From assembly GCA_018267275.1 (NCBI GenBank), contig JAFDYV010000006.1, positions 175,919 to 239,918 of the forward strand: a stretch of DNA of 64,000 nt, read 5' to 3'. Both the position numbers and the translations under genes were made by a program. The stretch's first letter is position 1; each line of letters starts with the position of its first letter. A model generated the notes under the pieces. That model ran no database searches. It worked only from the letters and a program-made list of their open reading frames with translations, and was not told the DNA's origin. Below, piece by piece: positions 19,182 through 29,428 of the stretch. The stretch comes from Bacteroidota bacterium. GTDB lineage: Bacteria > Bacteroidota > Bacteroidia > Cytophagales > Cyclobacteriaceae.

Positions 19182-20867
19182 TCATTTTAAAGTTTCTGTA
19201 TTTCCATCCCAAAACACTTTGTTTACAACATTTGGGTCTTTAGCTGTCCCACCGGCTAAGGCAACGTAGGTTTGTGGATAAACAAGGCTTCTTACCCAAG
19301 GTCCCGCATTAGACTGCAGGGTGGGTTGAAAATTACGCGGAGCACTCGTTCTTCTGTAGCTGTTGTAGGCCTCTACCCCGTTGCCCCAGGCTGCCTTGTA
19401 AAATTCCCGCCCGATTTCATCTAATTTATTCGATGCACCATCGAAGGCCGTTAAAACAGCATTCAAATAAGTTGTTGTAGAGGGCTCAGTTGTCGATAAA
19501 GTTTGACCTCTACCATTAGCAAATGCGCGTACAGCAGTTATCGAATTAGAGACTGCCGTGTTCAGTGCAGCTCTTGCGCCAGGCGTATCACCCCTGCGGG
19601 CTGCTACTTCAGCCTTGATAAAATCTGTAAAAAAATACATAAAAATCGGATGAATGCCAGCTCCGTTTGCTCCGTCCCCACGTTTTGTAGGAACATTGTA
19701 AGTATTATTAACAATAGGATTATTATCCAACCTACCACCCGCAGGATAGACACCAGCAGCCGTTATAACTGGCGAATCAGGTGGCGTCCCGGATGCATCA
19801 CCATGATCACGACCATAAAAACCAGGCTCGAAAACACAAAACACCGAGCCAGTCGCAACATATTCAGCTGGAGGAGCGCCAGGCGTACACCCTAGTGCCT
19901 TGACGTCAAAACCGGCAACACTAGGATTGATACTGCCAACTTGACGGTAAAAATAATACCTCCAACGTGGATCCTGTACGCCTCTACCACTATACATCTC
20001 ATTCAAAAAATAGTTACCGAGGTAACCACTTGCAGAACCAGCGTTAGGGCCATAATACTGATTATACAGTGGATGACGGGAATCAGGTACCGTGGCGTTT
20101 CCATAATTGAATACAAAGTTCTCGCCTGGCGTGTCAATCAAATTAGACGTTAACAAAGCCGTAATTCTTCCATCGGCCTCAGAAGTACGCGCAGGCAACA
20201 TCCTTATGTTTAACCAAGCTTTTAACTCAAGGGAGTTGGCAAGGGCAACCCAATTTGCTCTCTGATTCGCAGATGTGAATGTTGAGGTAATCGGATAAAA
20301 TAAATCTGAATTAGAAGATATCGTTCCGGCATCTGCCCCAGTTTTGGTAAGTTGTGTCCTCGCTTCACCGAGCAGCGTTATAGCGGCAGCATAAACATCA
20401 GCAGCATTATCTGTCTTAGGCGAAAAATTTGCCAATCCTTGCAAAGCATCGGTCCTTGGGACGTCATTGAAAAGGTCAACCAAAGTCAAGTACACGTAAG
20501 CCTCCAATACTTTGGATATGCCAACGTGGGTTGTTAAGTTTTTCTGTGTCCCTAAATCAACAAGTGCCTTGGTATTTATCAGAACTTGCTGATAGGCCGC
20601 ATTCCAAGCATTACTCAAAGATCCATTATTTGGTGTAATCGCTGTTTGATAGCGATAGCCACCAGTCATCGCTTGCATGCGTACAAGTTGATCCGTGGCA
20701 TTGTTTGCACTATTATAAAAATTTGCAAAACTCAACTCAACAGCACCCAACAACAAATCCGGATCGGCAGCCGATGGCGGAAGATTATTTGGGTCTACCG
20801 TATCGTCTCGAAGTTGGCACGAAAAATTTGCGCCAATCAACAAAAGGAATATTATTAATTTTTTCAT
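19182..20867 (-). CDS. SusD/RagB-family (SusD-like 2) nutrient-binding lipoprotein
   Basis: 561 residues. A signal peptide with lipobox NFSC (Cys17) is followed by the SusD-like_2 pattern: DPDLLLGAVELSFANFYN, an all-helical TPR-like core (LTTHVGISKVLEAYVYLTLVDLFNDVPRTDAL), and the terminal Gly/Asn-rich segment with YNSYRRTSAPRNFQP. Proteins of this group sit on the outer face of SusC and capture the substrate. The length is usual for the family. It lies between susC (18 nt downstream of that gene's stop) and the third lipoprotein gene, all on the minus strand. Confidence 0.92.
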   Translation of the reverse strand: MKKLIIFLLLIGANFSCQLRDDTVDPNNLPPSAADPDLLLGAVELSFANFYNSANNATDQLVRMQAMTGGYRYQTAITPNNGSLSNAWNAAYQQVLINTKALVDLGTQKNLTTHVGISKVLEAYVYLTLVDLFNDVPRTDALQGLANFSPKTDNAADVYAAAITLLGEARTQLTKTGADAGTISSNSDLFYPITSTFTSANQRANWVALANSLELKAWLNIRMLPARTSEADGRITALLTSNLIDTPGENFVFNYGNATVPDSRHPLYNQYYGPNAGSASGYLGNYFLNEMYSGRGVQDPRWRYYFYRQVGSINPSVAGFDVKALGCTPGAPPAEYVATGSVFCVFEPGFYGRDHGDASGTPPDSPVITAAGVYPAGGRLDNNPIVNNTYNVPTKRGDGANGAGIHPIFMYFFTDFIKAEVAARRGDTPGARAALNTAVSNSITAVRAFANGRGQTLSTTEPSTTTYLNAVLTAFDGASNKLDEIGREFYKAAWGNGVEAYNSYRRTSAPRNFQPTLQSNAGPWVRSLVYPQTYVALAGGTAKDPNVVNKVFWDGNTETLK

Positions 20868-20885
20868 AGTATTTTCCTGGATTAA

Positions 20886-23800
20886 TTAAAACGTTAATCT
20901 AAGCGTAGCACCGAATCTTCTAGCCGAAGGTCCACTTACGTAATCAAACCCGGCTCCCTGTCCTGTACCAAAACCAGTGCGGTCGAAGTCAACTGCAGTA
21001 TAGTCGGGCGCATTAAACACCTTCCACCAAAGGCTATTACCCAATAAGGTAATGGAGGCACTTTTCAGTTTAAGTTTTGAAACTAAAGAAGTTGGTAGAC
21101 TATACGATAATGAAATTTCTCTGAAGCGAAGGCGTGTAGCATCAAACACACCACGATCGGAAGGGCCACCCCCAATAATTGTGTTACCAAAAAATACACC
21201 TGCAGTTGTCAGCGGAATATTGTTGGGTGTGTATCCCGTTACGTTACCGGCACCATCACGTACTTCGTTGACTCCAGGCAAAACCAAGGGAAGAGTAGGA
21301 TCAAAATTTTCAAGAGCTCTGCTAACACCTCTACCCACCAAAGCCGAGGCCGTGTAAGAAAGTACTTGGCCCCCGGAAACATAATCCCATTGCATCCCCA
21401 AGGTCAAAGACTTCCATCTTAGATTGACAATTGCTGATCCAAACCATTGTGGGTTCGGGTCTGCTATTATCCCAATACCCGGGCTGATAGCATAACTTCC
21501 GGCACTAGTTACAATCAACTCTCCAGAGGGCGAACGAGGAACGAAGGTGCCCTTTATTACATTTAGCGGCTGACCAACTTCTGCAAAATTTCCTTCGGTA
21601 GTAAAACCTGAAAGGCCAATCGAGGTTGTGTTACCCACTAATGCATTTACGCGACTTACGATCTTGGTATAATTAGCAGTGATGTCTAACACCCAATCGC
21701 TGGTTTTAATTGGCGTCACGGTCAAACTTCCAATCAAACCCTTATTTGAAATTTCACCTGCATTTACGGTGGTACTTGTATAACCGGTAGACCCATCCAA
21801 AGCTACCTGCAATTGGAGATCTTTAGATTTCCGATCAAAAGCAGATGCATTCAGCTTAATTCGGCTTTCAAATAACTGTGCTTCGATACCAAACTCCGTT
21901 TCTTGCAATAATTCTGGCTTTAAATTGCTGTTGGCTAAACGAGATGAAGAGCCGGAAGTCCTATAAGGAGACGCGGCACCAAGCGGAATAAACGCTTGCG
22001 AGTTCAAATAATAATTTTGATTTACATTATACGCGTCACCAAAATTTGCCGATGTAGAATAGGCAGCGCGTATTTTCAAAAAGTCAAGGACGCCTGCTCC
22101 AAAATTAGGTACTAAGGTAGTAGGCACAAAGGCTAAAGTCACACCAGGATAGTATTGATACTGGTTATCACCCAGTAAGAATGAAGCCTGATCAAGGCGA
22201 CTAGTCAATGTCAGATACAAATAATTTTTGTAGTCGAAGTTAGCATCAAAAAATACCGCCCGCCATGCACGGCTTTCCCTGAAATTTAGATTTGTTCCTC
22301 TAAAATTTCGAGCCTGTGTTGAGGTGTAATTTCTATGCTCCAAGAAACCGAAAACCACTTGGCCTAAACTTTCCAACCCCTGTTGATTTTTGTCATCTAA
22401 ACGGAGATTTAATCCAAGTGTGCCGTTGAACTTTAATGCTTGGGAGATATCCTTGTTGAATCCAAACAACAAAGATTGATCGATAATGGTATTGTTTGTG
22501 GTGGTTGTACGCAAAGCCCCGGGCACCAAATTCGAATCAAAACCATTTCCTCCTCCTTTGTTTATCCAATAATAACCTCCTTCAGTGTAGGTATCAAAGC
22601 CCAAACGATAAGTAATATTCAACCAATCTGTAGCTTTGTAATTCAAGCTAGTACTTGAAAAGAATCGACTATTATTGCTACCCTGTCTCGTATTTTTTAC
22701 AAGCCAGTAGGGATTGGTAATACTATTATTGTTTCTATAGTAAACATTTGATCCGTCTACTGGATTTTCGAAGGGCCACGCACTCAAATCGATATTTCTT
22801 GGGGTGTAAAACAAGTTGGCCCAAATTGACGGTCCACCATTAGAATTCGAACCTGTACCTGCTCCCGCTGGGGGGGTTTGAGTACTCGTTCTTGCATAAT
22901 TGAAATTTGCAGTCAACGACAGCTTTTCCGTCAATTTTGCATTACCTCCAAATGAAAGGTTATCTCTAACCAAATCATTATTTTTAACAAATCCCTCTTC
23001 GTTCAAGTGGCTGTAGCTAAAGCCCACAGAACCAAATTCAGTTTTACCAGTTAAGTTAACCGAAGTTGTAGAGGAGAAACCTGTTTTAAAAAAATCTTTA
23101 ACATTATTGGGTGCAGGCTTCGGCACATAGCCAGGTAGTGTTTGACCGGGCTCAACTGTTGAAGCGGAAGTGGCAAATTCAGGAAACTGAGGAAAAATAT
23201 TCCTCCACTCATAGTAGGGATGATTAACGCCAGTTGGAGTGCCATTCATGAGACTACCCCAGTTACTGAAGAATTCACCGTACGCGCCATCAAACCCGTT
23301 AGCCCACTTATTTTGATACTCAGGAAGAACAGCTTGATTAGCAAAATAAGACTGAGAGATACTTCCTTCAAATCTGTTTTTTATGTTTTTGGAAGAGGCT
23401 GTTTTGGTAGTTACAATAATAACGCCATTGCGACCAAGAGAACCATAGGTAGTGGTGGCACTTAAACTGCTCAAAACCGTCATCGACTCGATATTATTGG
23501 GGTCAATATCCAAGAACCTTGTGGGTGATATTTGTCCATCCCTAAAGTCTCCGTTGATGTCGTTGGTCGAAGTATTGATAGGCACACCATCGACAACCCA
23601 AAGGGGTTGTGTATCCGCTCCTAGGGAACCAATACCACGAAGATTAATTTTAGTTCCCGAACCAACCAATCCTGAGGTATTCAATGCCAATAACCCAGGT
23701 GTTCTACCTTGCAACGCCCTGCCGATGTCGGTTTCAGGTTTACTCGCAAGCGTGGAAGCACTGATCGTTGTTTGATAATAGCCAAGAGATTTTTGAGATT

Positions 23801-24137
23801 TCTCAATACCCTGCGCTGTAACAACCACTTCTGTCAGCTGTGTGATATCCAATCCCAACTGCACATCAACTACAGTTCTTTCACCTACCACCACTTCGGT
23901 AGTCTTCAAACCGATGAAAGAATAAATCAAAGCAGCACTAGATGACGGAATGGATAGTGAGTACTTTCCATCAGCATCAGTAACAGTTCCATTGGTTGTT
24001 CCTTTCACAACCACATTCACACCAGGCAAGGCCGATCCATCATCTGAGGACGTAACCCTACCCGTAATCACCCTTTCCTGTGCCCATACACTGAGCACAA
24101 AACAGAATGAGAAGCACACAAGTAAAAACTTCTTCAT
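20886..24137 (-). CDS. SusC/RagA-family TonB-linked outer-membrane receptor
   Basis: 1083 residues. The signal peptide ends VWAQ and is followed by a carboxypeptidase-regulatory-like domain (ITGRVTSSDDGSALPGVNVV, ~22-100). The SusC linker (LTEVVVTAQGIEKSQKSLGY) comes next. The plug carries LQGRTPGLLALNTSGLVGSG, INLRGIGSL and PLWVVDGVPINT, then YGSLGRNGVIIVTTK. A long beta-barrel ends ATLRLTF. It imports an oligomer (glycan or peptide) with the SusD protein that follows. No glycoside hydrolase, sulfatase or peptidase lies beside the operon, so the substrate cannot be guessed. The operon has a well-formed promoter upstream and a terminator at its end. Confidence 0.95.
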   Translation of the reverse strand: MKKFLLVCFSFCFVLSVWAQERVITGRVTSSDDGSALPGVNVVVKGTTNGTVTDADGKYSLSIPSSSAALIYSFIGLKTTEVVVGERTVVDVQLGLDITQLTEVVVTAQGIEKSQKSLGYYQTTISASTLASKPETDIGRALQGRTPGLLALNTSGLVGSGTKINLRGIGSLGADTQPLWVVDGVPINTSTNDINGDFRDGQISPTRFLDIDPNNIESMTVLSSLSATTTYGSLGRNGVIIVTTKTASSKNIKNRFEGSISQSYFANQAVLPEYQNKWANGFDGAYGEFFSNWGSLMNGTPTGVNHPYYEWRNIFPQFPEFATSASTVEPGQTLPGYVPKPAPNNVKDFFKTGFSSTTSVNLTGKTEFGSVGFSYSHLNEEGFVKNNDLVRDNLSFGGNAKLTEKLSLTANFNYARTSTQTPPAGAGTGSNSNGGPSIWANLFYTPRNIDLSAWPFENPVDGSNVYYRNNNSITNPYWLVKNTRQGSNNSRFFSSTSLNYKATDWLNITYRLGFDTYTEGGYYWINKGGGNGFDSNLVPGALRTTTTNNTIIDQSLLFGFNKDISQALKFNGTLGLNLRLDDKNQQGLESLGQVVFGFLEHRNYTSTQARNFRGTNLNFRESRAWRAVFFDANFDYKNYLYLTLTSRLDQASFLLGDNQYQYYPGVTLAFVPTTLVPNFGAGVLDFLKIRAAYSTSANFGDAYNVNQNYYLNSQAFIPLGAASPYRTSGSSSRLANSNLKPELLQETEFGIEAQLFESRIKLNASAFDRKSKDLQLQVALDGSTGYTSTTVNAGEISNKGLIGSLTVTPIKTSDWVLDITANYTKIVSRVNALVGNTTSIGLSGFTTEGNFAEVGQPLNVIKGTFVPRSPSGELIVTSAGSYAISPGIGIIADPNPQWFGSAIVNLRWKSLTLGMQWDYVSGGQVLSYTASALVGRGVSRALENFDPTLPLVLPGVNEVRDGAGNVTGYTPNNIPLTTAGVFFGNTIIGGGPSDRGVFDATRLRFREISLSYSLPTSLVSKLKLKSASITLLGNSLWWKVFNAPDYTAVDFDRTGFGTGQGAGFDYVSGPSARRFGATLRLTF

Positions 24138-24206
24138 AGGTTTTGGTTTAGGTTAAATATTTAAGTCCCTAAAATTATGGCATTGTTTCCACATACAAAA
24201 TATTGT

Positions 24207-24239
24207 CAAAGGTATTTTCCATAAAATTTAATTTGTCAA
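24207..24239 (-). promoter_or_regulatory. Bacteroidota-type promoter of the SusCD operon
   Basis: Minus strand TTG (24239-24237), 22 nt, TACCTTTG (24214-24207). Expected start near 24200, giving a leader of about 60 nt before the susC ATG at 24137. Confidence 0.6.
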
Positions 24240-24351
24240 TCGTTGGCAATAGTGATAATTTATTTTTTGAAAGTATTACAACCAACGGTTGTAGGCCTAT
24301 GTGTTTAAAAGGACAGCCGCTGTCGTTAAACAAATTTTCCGCGCACAAACA

Positions 24352-24383
24352 AAAAGGCCAGTGATAAAAATCACTGGCCTTTT
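24352..24383 (-). terminator. Terminator after rplU-rpmA
   Basis: 13-bp stem (AAAAGGCCAGTGA / TCACTGGCCTTTT) with loop TAAAAA, followed on the minus strand by TTGTTTG. It lies 24 nt after the rpmA stop and ends the ribosomal-protein transcript. Confidence 0.85.
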
Positions 24384-24406
24384 CATAATTCCGTAAAGCG
24401 GATCAG

Positions 24407-24664
24407 CTATGCTTCTGCCACTACGGAAACAAAAGACTTATTTTCTTTCCCTTTCTTGAACAACACCGTACCAGGTACCAACGCAAACAATGTGTGGTCC
24501 TTGCCCATCCCTACATTTCTGCCCGGGTTGTGCTTTGTACCGCGCTGCCTCACAATAATGTTTCCGGCAATCACCTTTTGGCCACCAAATACCTTAATGC
24601 CCAAGCGTTTGCTTTCTGATTCGCGCCCGTTTTTTACTTTACCTTCACCTTTTTTATGTGCCAT
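24407..24664 (-). CDS. rpmA: 50S ribosomal protein bL27
   Basis: 85 residues beginning [20 protein letters not shown], the conserved bL27 N-terminus that reaches the peptidyl-transferase centre. Further hallmarks are [20 protein letters not shown] and GRDHTLFA-like [16 protein letters not shown]. The start is standard and there is no cleavable N-terminal extension of the Firmicute type. It follows rplU by 34 nt on the same strand, the usual bacterial order, and shares its promoter. Confidence 0.97.
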   Translation of the reverse strand: MAHKKGEGKVKNGRESESKRLGIKVFGGQKVIAGNIIVRQRGTKHNPGRNVGMGKDHTLFALVPGTVLFKKGKENKSFVSVVAEA

Positions 24665-24698
24665 GGCTTAATTCGTTGATGTTTTATTATTCGATTCG

Positions 24699-25007
24699 TT
24701 AACCAATCGCTTCAATTTGCACTTTTGTAAACTGCTGACGGTGACCATTGCGCTTAGCATAACCCTTTCTGCGTTTCTTCTTAAACACAATCACCTTGCC
24801 ACCCTTCACATGCTCCAAAATCTTGCCCTCTACCTTTACTCCTTTTACTGTCGGAGCACCCACTTTCACGCTGCCGTCTGCGTCCGTCAAGAGCACCTTG
24901 TCAAATGAAACAGTTGTTCCTGCTTCACCTTCCATTTTGGGGGCATATATATATTGGTCTTTGCTTACCTTAAATTGCTTACCCGCGATTTCTACTATTG
25001 CGTACAT
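24699..25007 (-). CDS. rplU: 50S ribosomal protein bL21
   Basis: 102 residues from the ATG at 25007 (MYAIVEIAGKQFKVSKDQYI), the usual bL21 start. A longer in-frame start at 25106 would place the promoter inside the gene and is rejected. Conserved features include the KVLL segment, VEGKILEHVKGGKVIVFKKK and the C-terminal KRRKGYAKRNGHRQQFTKVQ that contacts 23S rRNA. First gene of the rplU-rpmA pair. Confidence 0.97.
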   Translation of the reverse strand: MYAIVEIAGKQFKVSKDQYIYAPKMEGEAGTTVSFDKVLLTDADGSVKVGAPTVKGVKVEGKILEHVKGGKVIVFKKKRRKGYAKRNGHRQQFTKVQIEAIG

Positions 25008-25032
25008 AACGGTATTTTTTGAAAATGGACTG

Positions 25033-25062
25033 CAAAGGTAAGGTATCGAACTAAAAAAACAA
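25033..25062 (-). promoter_or_regulatory. Bacteroidota-type promoter of rplU-rpmA
   Basis: Minus strand TTG (25062-25060), 19 nt, TACCTTTG (25040-25033): an exact match to the phylum consensus with ideal spacing. Start of transcription near 25026, about 19 nt before the rplU ATG. Confidence 0.75.
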
Positions 25063-25556
25063 GGGAATACACCAAAAAAGCCTGAATTGATGCGAAAAAG
25101 AGTCAAAAAATTCGGTTTGGCGAGGATCCTGTTGAAACGGGGTTCGGATGCACCTATAGCGTTTCAAAATCAATTAGGCCCTTTTAAGCACTGTTCTTTG
25201 GGGAGAATGATTGACTACATTTTTTTACTTGAAAGTCCAACCGTTTGCGCATTATTAAATTTCAAAAAAAGTTTGATTCAAACTTCACTTCATAGCACTT
25301 GGGTAAGTGCGTGATTATGAATCTATTTTCTGATCGTAAAAAAAAATCGCGATCATCATCTGCATTTGCAACCGTTGCAGATGCTTTGAATTATCTTTTG
25401 AATGTAAGTTATTTGTCGATGCTGTTGTCAAAAACTTTGCGCGTTCGCAAAACTTAGATAACTCCAACAATTTTTTAAACATTAACAACCCGGCCACTCA
25501 CTTAAAAGGTAGTGGCTGATAAAATTTATACCGGCAACCTAAACTTATTATTACCA
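25063..25556. other. Divergent intergenic region upstream of nrdB
   Basis: About 490 nt between rplU and nrdB. It is AT-rich, with short frames on both strands (25087-25314 plus, 25315-25497 minus) that resemble nothing and are not called. It must hold the nrdBA promoter. I could not find a good TAnnTTTG box or an NrdR-type palindrome by eye. Confidence 0.4.
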
Positions 25557-26546
25557 ATGAGTCAGTCTTTACCCATTGAACCCATTTTGCAAGAGAACAA
25601 AGATCGTTTTGTACTCTTCCCCATTACCCACCCCGACATTTGGAAGTACTACAAACAAGCCGAAGCTAGTTTTTGGACGGCCGAAGAAATTGACTTGAGC
25701 CAAGACTTGCGCGACTGGAATGCACTGAACGATGGCGAACGCCACTTCATCACACATGTTTTGGCATTCTTCGCAGCAAGCGATGGAATCGTGAACGAAA
25801 ACCTGGCTGAACATTTTGTTTCAGAAGTTCAGTACACTGAAGCCAAATTCTTCTACGGATTTCAGATCGCAATTGAAAACATCCACTCTGAAACCTATTC
25901 TTTATTAATTGACACCTACGTAAAAGACCCAAAAGAGAAAGATCGCCTCTTCCACGCCATCGAAACCATGGACTGTGTGAAGAAGAAAGCAGATTGGGCA
26001 CTGCGGTGGATTAGCCAAGGAAATTTTCAAGAGCGCCTAGTTGCGTTTGCTGCAGTGGAAGGTATTTTCTTCTCAGGCTCATTCTGTTCTATTTTTTGGT
26101 TGAAGAAGCGCGGCTTAATGCCTGGCCTGACTTTCTCTAACGAATTGATCTCGAGGGATGAAGGCTTGCATTGCGATTTTGCCTGCCACTTATACACTGA
26201 ACACGTAAAAAATCAATTACCGGTAGAGCGTGTAATTGAAATCATCAAAGATGCGGTGGAAATTGAGAAAGAATTTGTTACCGATGCTCTTCCCGTGAAT
26301 TTGATTGGCATGAACGCGGTTCAAATGTGCCAATACATCGAGTACGTAGCTGATCGCCTCATTAATGAACTGGTGGGAAAGAAAGTCTACAATGCCACCA
26401 ACCCATTTGACTTTATGGACATGATCAGCTTGCGCGGAAAGACCAACTTCTTTGAGAAGCGTGTGGCCGAATACCAAAAAGCTGGTGTAATGAAGAGCAC
26501 TGAAAAAGAAACTGCTCCAAAGTTTTCGCTAAACGAAGATTTTTGA
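25557..26546 (+). CDS. nrdB: Ribonucleoside-diphosphate reductase, class Ia small (beta) subunit
   Basis: 329 residues from the ATG at 25557 ([11 protein letters not shown]). A GTG at 25512 would add 15 residues unlike the family. All di-iron ligands and the radical site are visible: D76 ([10 protein letters not shown]), E107 and H110 (IENIHSETY), tyrosyl-radical Y114, E168 ([11 protein letters not shown]), E202 and H205 (SRDEGLHCD). The protein makes the tyrosyl radical used by the alpha subunit to reduce ribonucleotides for DNA synthesis. nrdA follows after 56 nt on the same strand, so the operon order is nrdB-nrdA. Confidence 0.96.
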   Translation: MSQSLPIEPILQENKDRFVLFPITHPDIWKYYKQAEASFWTAEEIDLSQDLRDWNALNDGERHFITHVLAFFAASDGIVNENLAEHFVSEVQYTEAKFFYGFQIAIENIHSETYSLLIDTYVKDPKEKDRLFHAIETMDCVKKKADWALRWISQGNFQERLVAFAAVEGIFFSGSFCSIFWLKKRGLMPGLTFSNELISRDEGLHCDFACHLYTEHVKNQLPVERVIEIIKDAVEIEKEFVTDALPVNLIGMNAVQMCQYIEYVADRLINELVGKKVYNATNPFDFMDMISLRGKTNFFEKRVAEYQKAGVMKSTEKETAPKFSLNEDF

Positions 26547-26602
26547 TACATTCGTTTCACTATTTTTTAATCTTATTTTAACAACCCACAACCCATTCAA
26601 AA

Positions 26603-29086
26603 ATGCTCGTAGTAAAACGTGACGGACACCGGGAGTCCGTAAAGTTTGATAAAATCACCGCCCGAATTGAAAAACTCTGCTACGGTTTAGATCCCAAGTT
26701 TGTCAACCCTGTAGAGGTGGCGATGAAAGTTATCAATGGTTTGTACGATGGTGTTTCCACCTCTGAACTGGACAACCTGGCGGCCGAAACTGCGGCAGCC
26801 ATGACCACCAGGCACCCTGACTTCGCCAAGCTGGCGGCACGTATTGCGGTTTCTAATCTCCACAAGGTTACCAGCAAGTCGTTTTCAAACACGATGAAGC
26901 GGTTGTACACCTACGTGGATCCCAAAACCGGGGAAAACGCACCCCTCATTTCAAAAGAAACCTGGAAGGTGATTCACGAGCACGCGGCAGAACTGGACGA
27001 GGCCATTATTTATGACCGTGACTTCAGCTACGACTACTTTGGCTTCAAGACATTGGAGAAGTCGTACTTGATGAAAGTAGACGGCAAAGTGGTGGAACGC
27101 CCACAACATTTGTTGATGCGCGTAGCTGTGGGCATACACGGTGAAGATATTCCAGCAGCAATAGAGACTTACAATCTGTTGTCTGAGAAATGGTTTACAC
27201 ATGCCACCCCTACCCTGTTCAATGCGGGCACCCCCAAGCCGCAACTTTCATCTTGCTTCTTGCTGACGATGAAAGATGACAGCATTGACGGCATTTACGA
27301 CACTTTGAAACAAACCGCCAAGATTTCTCAATCAGCTGGCGGCATCGGCTTGAGCATTCACAACGTGCGTGCAAAAGGCTCTTACATTAAAGGTACTGGC
27401 GGAACATCCAACGGCATTGTGCCCATGCTCCGCAACTTCGACATGACAGCTCGCTATGTAGACCAAGGCGGAGGCAAGCGCAAAGGCAGCTTTGCCATTT
27501 ATTTGGAACCATGGCATGCCGATGTTTTTGATTTCCTTGAATTGAAAAAGAACCACGGCAAAGAAGAAATGCGCGCACGCGATTTGTTCTATGCTATGTG
27601 GATTCCGGACTTGTTCATGAAGCGGATTGAGGATAACGAGATGTGGTCGTTGTTCTGTCCGAACGAAGCTCCAGGTCTTGCTGATTGTTGGGGTGAAGAT
27701 TTTGAGCGTTTGTACGAGAAGTACGAAAAAGAAGGCAAGTATCGCAAGCAAGTAAAAGCACAAGATTTGTGGTTTGAGATTTTGGAAGCACAAATTGAAA
27801 CGGGCACGCCTTACATGCTTTATAAAGATGCGGCCAACCGCAAGTCGAACCAAAAGCACTTGGGCACCATCAAGTCGAGCAACTTGTGCACTGAGATTAT
27901 CGAATACACTTCGCCCGATGAAGTAGCGGTTTGCAACTTGGCTTCTATTGCGTTGCCAAAGTTTGTAACCGAAGACGGCAAGTTCGATCATCAAAAATTG
28001 TATGAAATCACCAAAGTAGTAACGCGTAACCTCAACAAGGTAATCGACATTAACTACTATCCGGTACCAGAAGCACGCAACAGCAACATGCGCCACCGCC
28101 CTATTGGTATTGGCGTGCAAGGGTTGGCAGATGCATTTATTTTGTTGCGCATGCCGTTTGATTCGGAAGAAGCGCGCGGTTTGAATAAAGACATTCACGA
28201 AACCATCTACTTCGCAGCCATGGAGGCTTCCATGGAGTTGGCGAAACTGAATGGTGCTTATGAAAGTTTCAAAGGTTCGCCCGTATCGAAAGGCATTTTC
28301 CAATTCGATATGTGGGGCGTAACGCCAAGCTCAGGCCGCTGGAATTGGGATAAGCTAAAACAAGAAGTAAAACAAAATGGTGTGCGCAATTCATTGTTGT
28401 TAGCACCCATGCCTACGGCTTCCACTTCTCAAATTTTGGGTAACAACGAATGCTTTGAGCCATATACCTCAAACGTCTATACCCGCAGAACGCTGTCGGG
28501 TGAGTTCATCATTGCCAACAAGCACTTGATGAAAGATTTGATTAGCCTTGGTCTGTGGAGCGAAACCATGCGCCAAAAGTTGATTTCAACAAATGGCTCT
28601 GTTCAGTCAATTCCAGAAATCCCTCAAAACATCAAAGACATTTACAAGACGGTGTGGGAGATTTCGCAAAAGGCGATTATTGACATGAGTGCTGACCGCG
28701 GTGCATACATCTGCCAAAGCCAGAGTTTGAATATCCACTTGACCAATCCAAATTTTGGCAAGCTGACTTCTATGCACTTCTATGCATGGAAGAAAGGTTT
28801 GAAAACCGGCATGTACTACCTGCGCTCTAATGCTGCAGCCGATGCAATTAAGTTTACACTCGATAAATCTGCGCTATCGCAACCTGTGGCAGCTGAAGCC
28901 AACGCAACGGCAATTGGTACAGTAACAGTAGCAGAACCTGTAGCTGTAGGACAAGGTATCGTAAACAACGAAGCACAACAAACATTGCGTTATGAGCAAG
29001 CTCCGGTATCAAACTACGAACAAAACCGTGCCGACATGGCCTGTTCGTTAGATAACCCCGATGCGTGTGAGGCATGTGGAAGCTGA
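26603..29086 (+). CDS. nrdA: Ribonucleoside-diphosphate reductase, class Ia large (alpha) subunit
   Basis: 827 residues. An N-terminal ATP-cone ([20 protein letters not shown], residues ~3-90) would give allosteric control. Active-site residues are clear: C218 (QLSSCFL) and C444 ([11 protein letters not shown]) form the reducible pair. N427, C429 and E431 (SSNLCTEI) form the thiyl-radical site, and Tyr residues of the radical relay precede the end. The C-terminal tail is long and Ala/Val-rich, finishing DACEACGS, the CxxC that shuttles electrons from thioredoxin or glutaredoxin. The numbering of the cysteines matches the eukaryotic-type RNR1 group. It acts with nrdB upstream. Confidence 0.97.
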   Translation: MLVVKRDGHRESVKFDKITARIEKLCYGLDPKFVNPVEVAMKVINGLYDGVSTSELDNLAAETAAAMTTRHPDFAKLAARIAVSNLHKVTSKSFSNTMKRLYTYVDPKTGENAPLISKETWKVIHEHAAELDEAIIYDRDFSYDYFGFKTLEKSYLMKVDGKVVERPQHLLMRVAVGIHGEDIPAAIETYNLLSEKWFTHATPTLFNAGTPKPQLSSCFLLTMKDDSIDGIYDTLKQTAKISQSAGGIGLSIHNVRAKGSYIKGTGGTSNGIVPMLRNFDMTARYVDQGGGKRKGSFAIYLEPWHADVFDFLELKKNHGKEEMRARDLFYAMWIPDLFMKRIEDNEMWSLFCPNEAPGLADCWGEDFERLYEKYEKEGKYRKQVKAQDLWFEILEAQIETGTPYMLYKDAANRKSNQKHLGTIKSSNLCTEIIEYTSPDEVAVCNLASIALPKFVTEDGKFDHQKLYEITKVVTRNLNKVIDINYYPVPEARNSNMRHRPIGIGVQGLADAFILLRMPFDSEEARGLNKDIHETIYFAAMEASMELAKLNGAYESFKGSPVSKGIFQFDMWGVTPSSGRWNWDKLKQEVKQNGVRNSLLLAPMPTASTSQILGNNECFEPYTSNVYTRRTLSGEFIIANKHLMKDLISLGLWSETMRQKLISTNGSVQSIPEIPQNIKDIYKTVWEISQKAIIDMSADRGAYICQSQSLNIHLTNPNFGKLTSMHFYAWKKGLKTGMYYLRSNAAADAIKFTLDKSALSQPVAAEANATAIGTVTVAEPVAVGQGIVNNEAQQTLRYEQAPVSNYEQNRADMACSLDNPDACEACGS

Positions 29087-29096
29087 TAATAACATA

Positions 29097-29122
29097 GGAA
29101 CAGCCTTTTTGGCTGTTCCTTC
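29097..29122 (+). terminator. Hairpin terminator after nrdA
   Basis: 9-bp perfect stem GGAACAGCC / GGCTGTTCC with loop TTTTT, 10 nt after the nrdA stop. The downstream T-run is short (TTCTGATT), so read-through toward the tRNA-like gene is possible. Confidence 0.7.
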
Positions 29123-29153
29123 TGATTGTAATTGAGGTTTTGGGTTAGCGGCC

Positions 29154-29225
29154 CCTCGGATAGTTTAAGTGAACAAAATACCACTAACGAAAGTGGAGAT
29201 TGTGGGTTTGAATCCTACTCCGAGT
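29154..29225 (+). tRNA. tRNA-like gene with abnormal anticodon loop
   Basis: A 72-nt cloverleaf can be drawn. The acceptor is CCTCGGA / TCCGAGT (six pairs, C1-T72 mismatched). U8 and A9 are present. The D-arm is GTTT / AAAT with a 9-nt loop, the anticodon stem is CCACT / AGTGG, the variable loop has 5 nt, and the T-arm is GTGGG, loop TTTGAAT, CCTAC. Tertiary contacts are kept: 8-14 (U-A), 15-48 (A-U), 18-55 (G-U) and 54-58 (U-A). The universal G19-C56 pair is replaced by A19-U56. However, the anticodon loop has only six bases (AACGAA) and no U33, so no anticodon can be read. It could be a decaying tRNA, or an RNA that keeps tRNA shape for another use. A good terminator follows 11 nt later. 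Confidence 0.5.
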
Positions 29226-29236
29226 CAAAATTAGAG

Positions 29237-29272
29237 AAAGAGTATCAGAAACGGTACTCTTTTTCTTTGACC
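29237..29272 (+). terminator. Rho-independent terminator after the tRNA-like gene
   Basis: 10-bp stem AAAGAGTATC / GGTACTCTTT (one G-U pair) with loop AGAAAC, followed by TTCTTTGA. It is placed right after the tRNA-like sequence, suggesting that sequence is a separate transcript end. Confidence 0.8.
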
Positions 29273-29428
29273 AAAAATAAGTGAATAGATTCCAACTACA
29301 ACAAAAAGCGCATTTTTTTTACCTGTTTTTTTATCACTAAAACTTGGGGCAGAATTAGCATGTATTCTGGCAGGAAAAAGCGATAAAAACACTCAATTTT
29401 TGAATGATAGAAGGATAGTATTAGCTAT

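Noticed and set aside
25087..25497. Short frames of 60-75 codons on both strands upstream of nrdB
   Set aside because: No family resemblance, unusual composition, and the region is expected to hold the nrd promoter.
27332..28303. 323-codon minus-strand frame inside nrdA
   Set aside because: It is a shadow of the well-conserved nrdA on the plus strand; its translation resembles no family.
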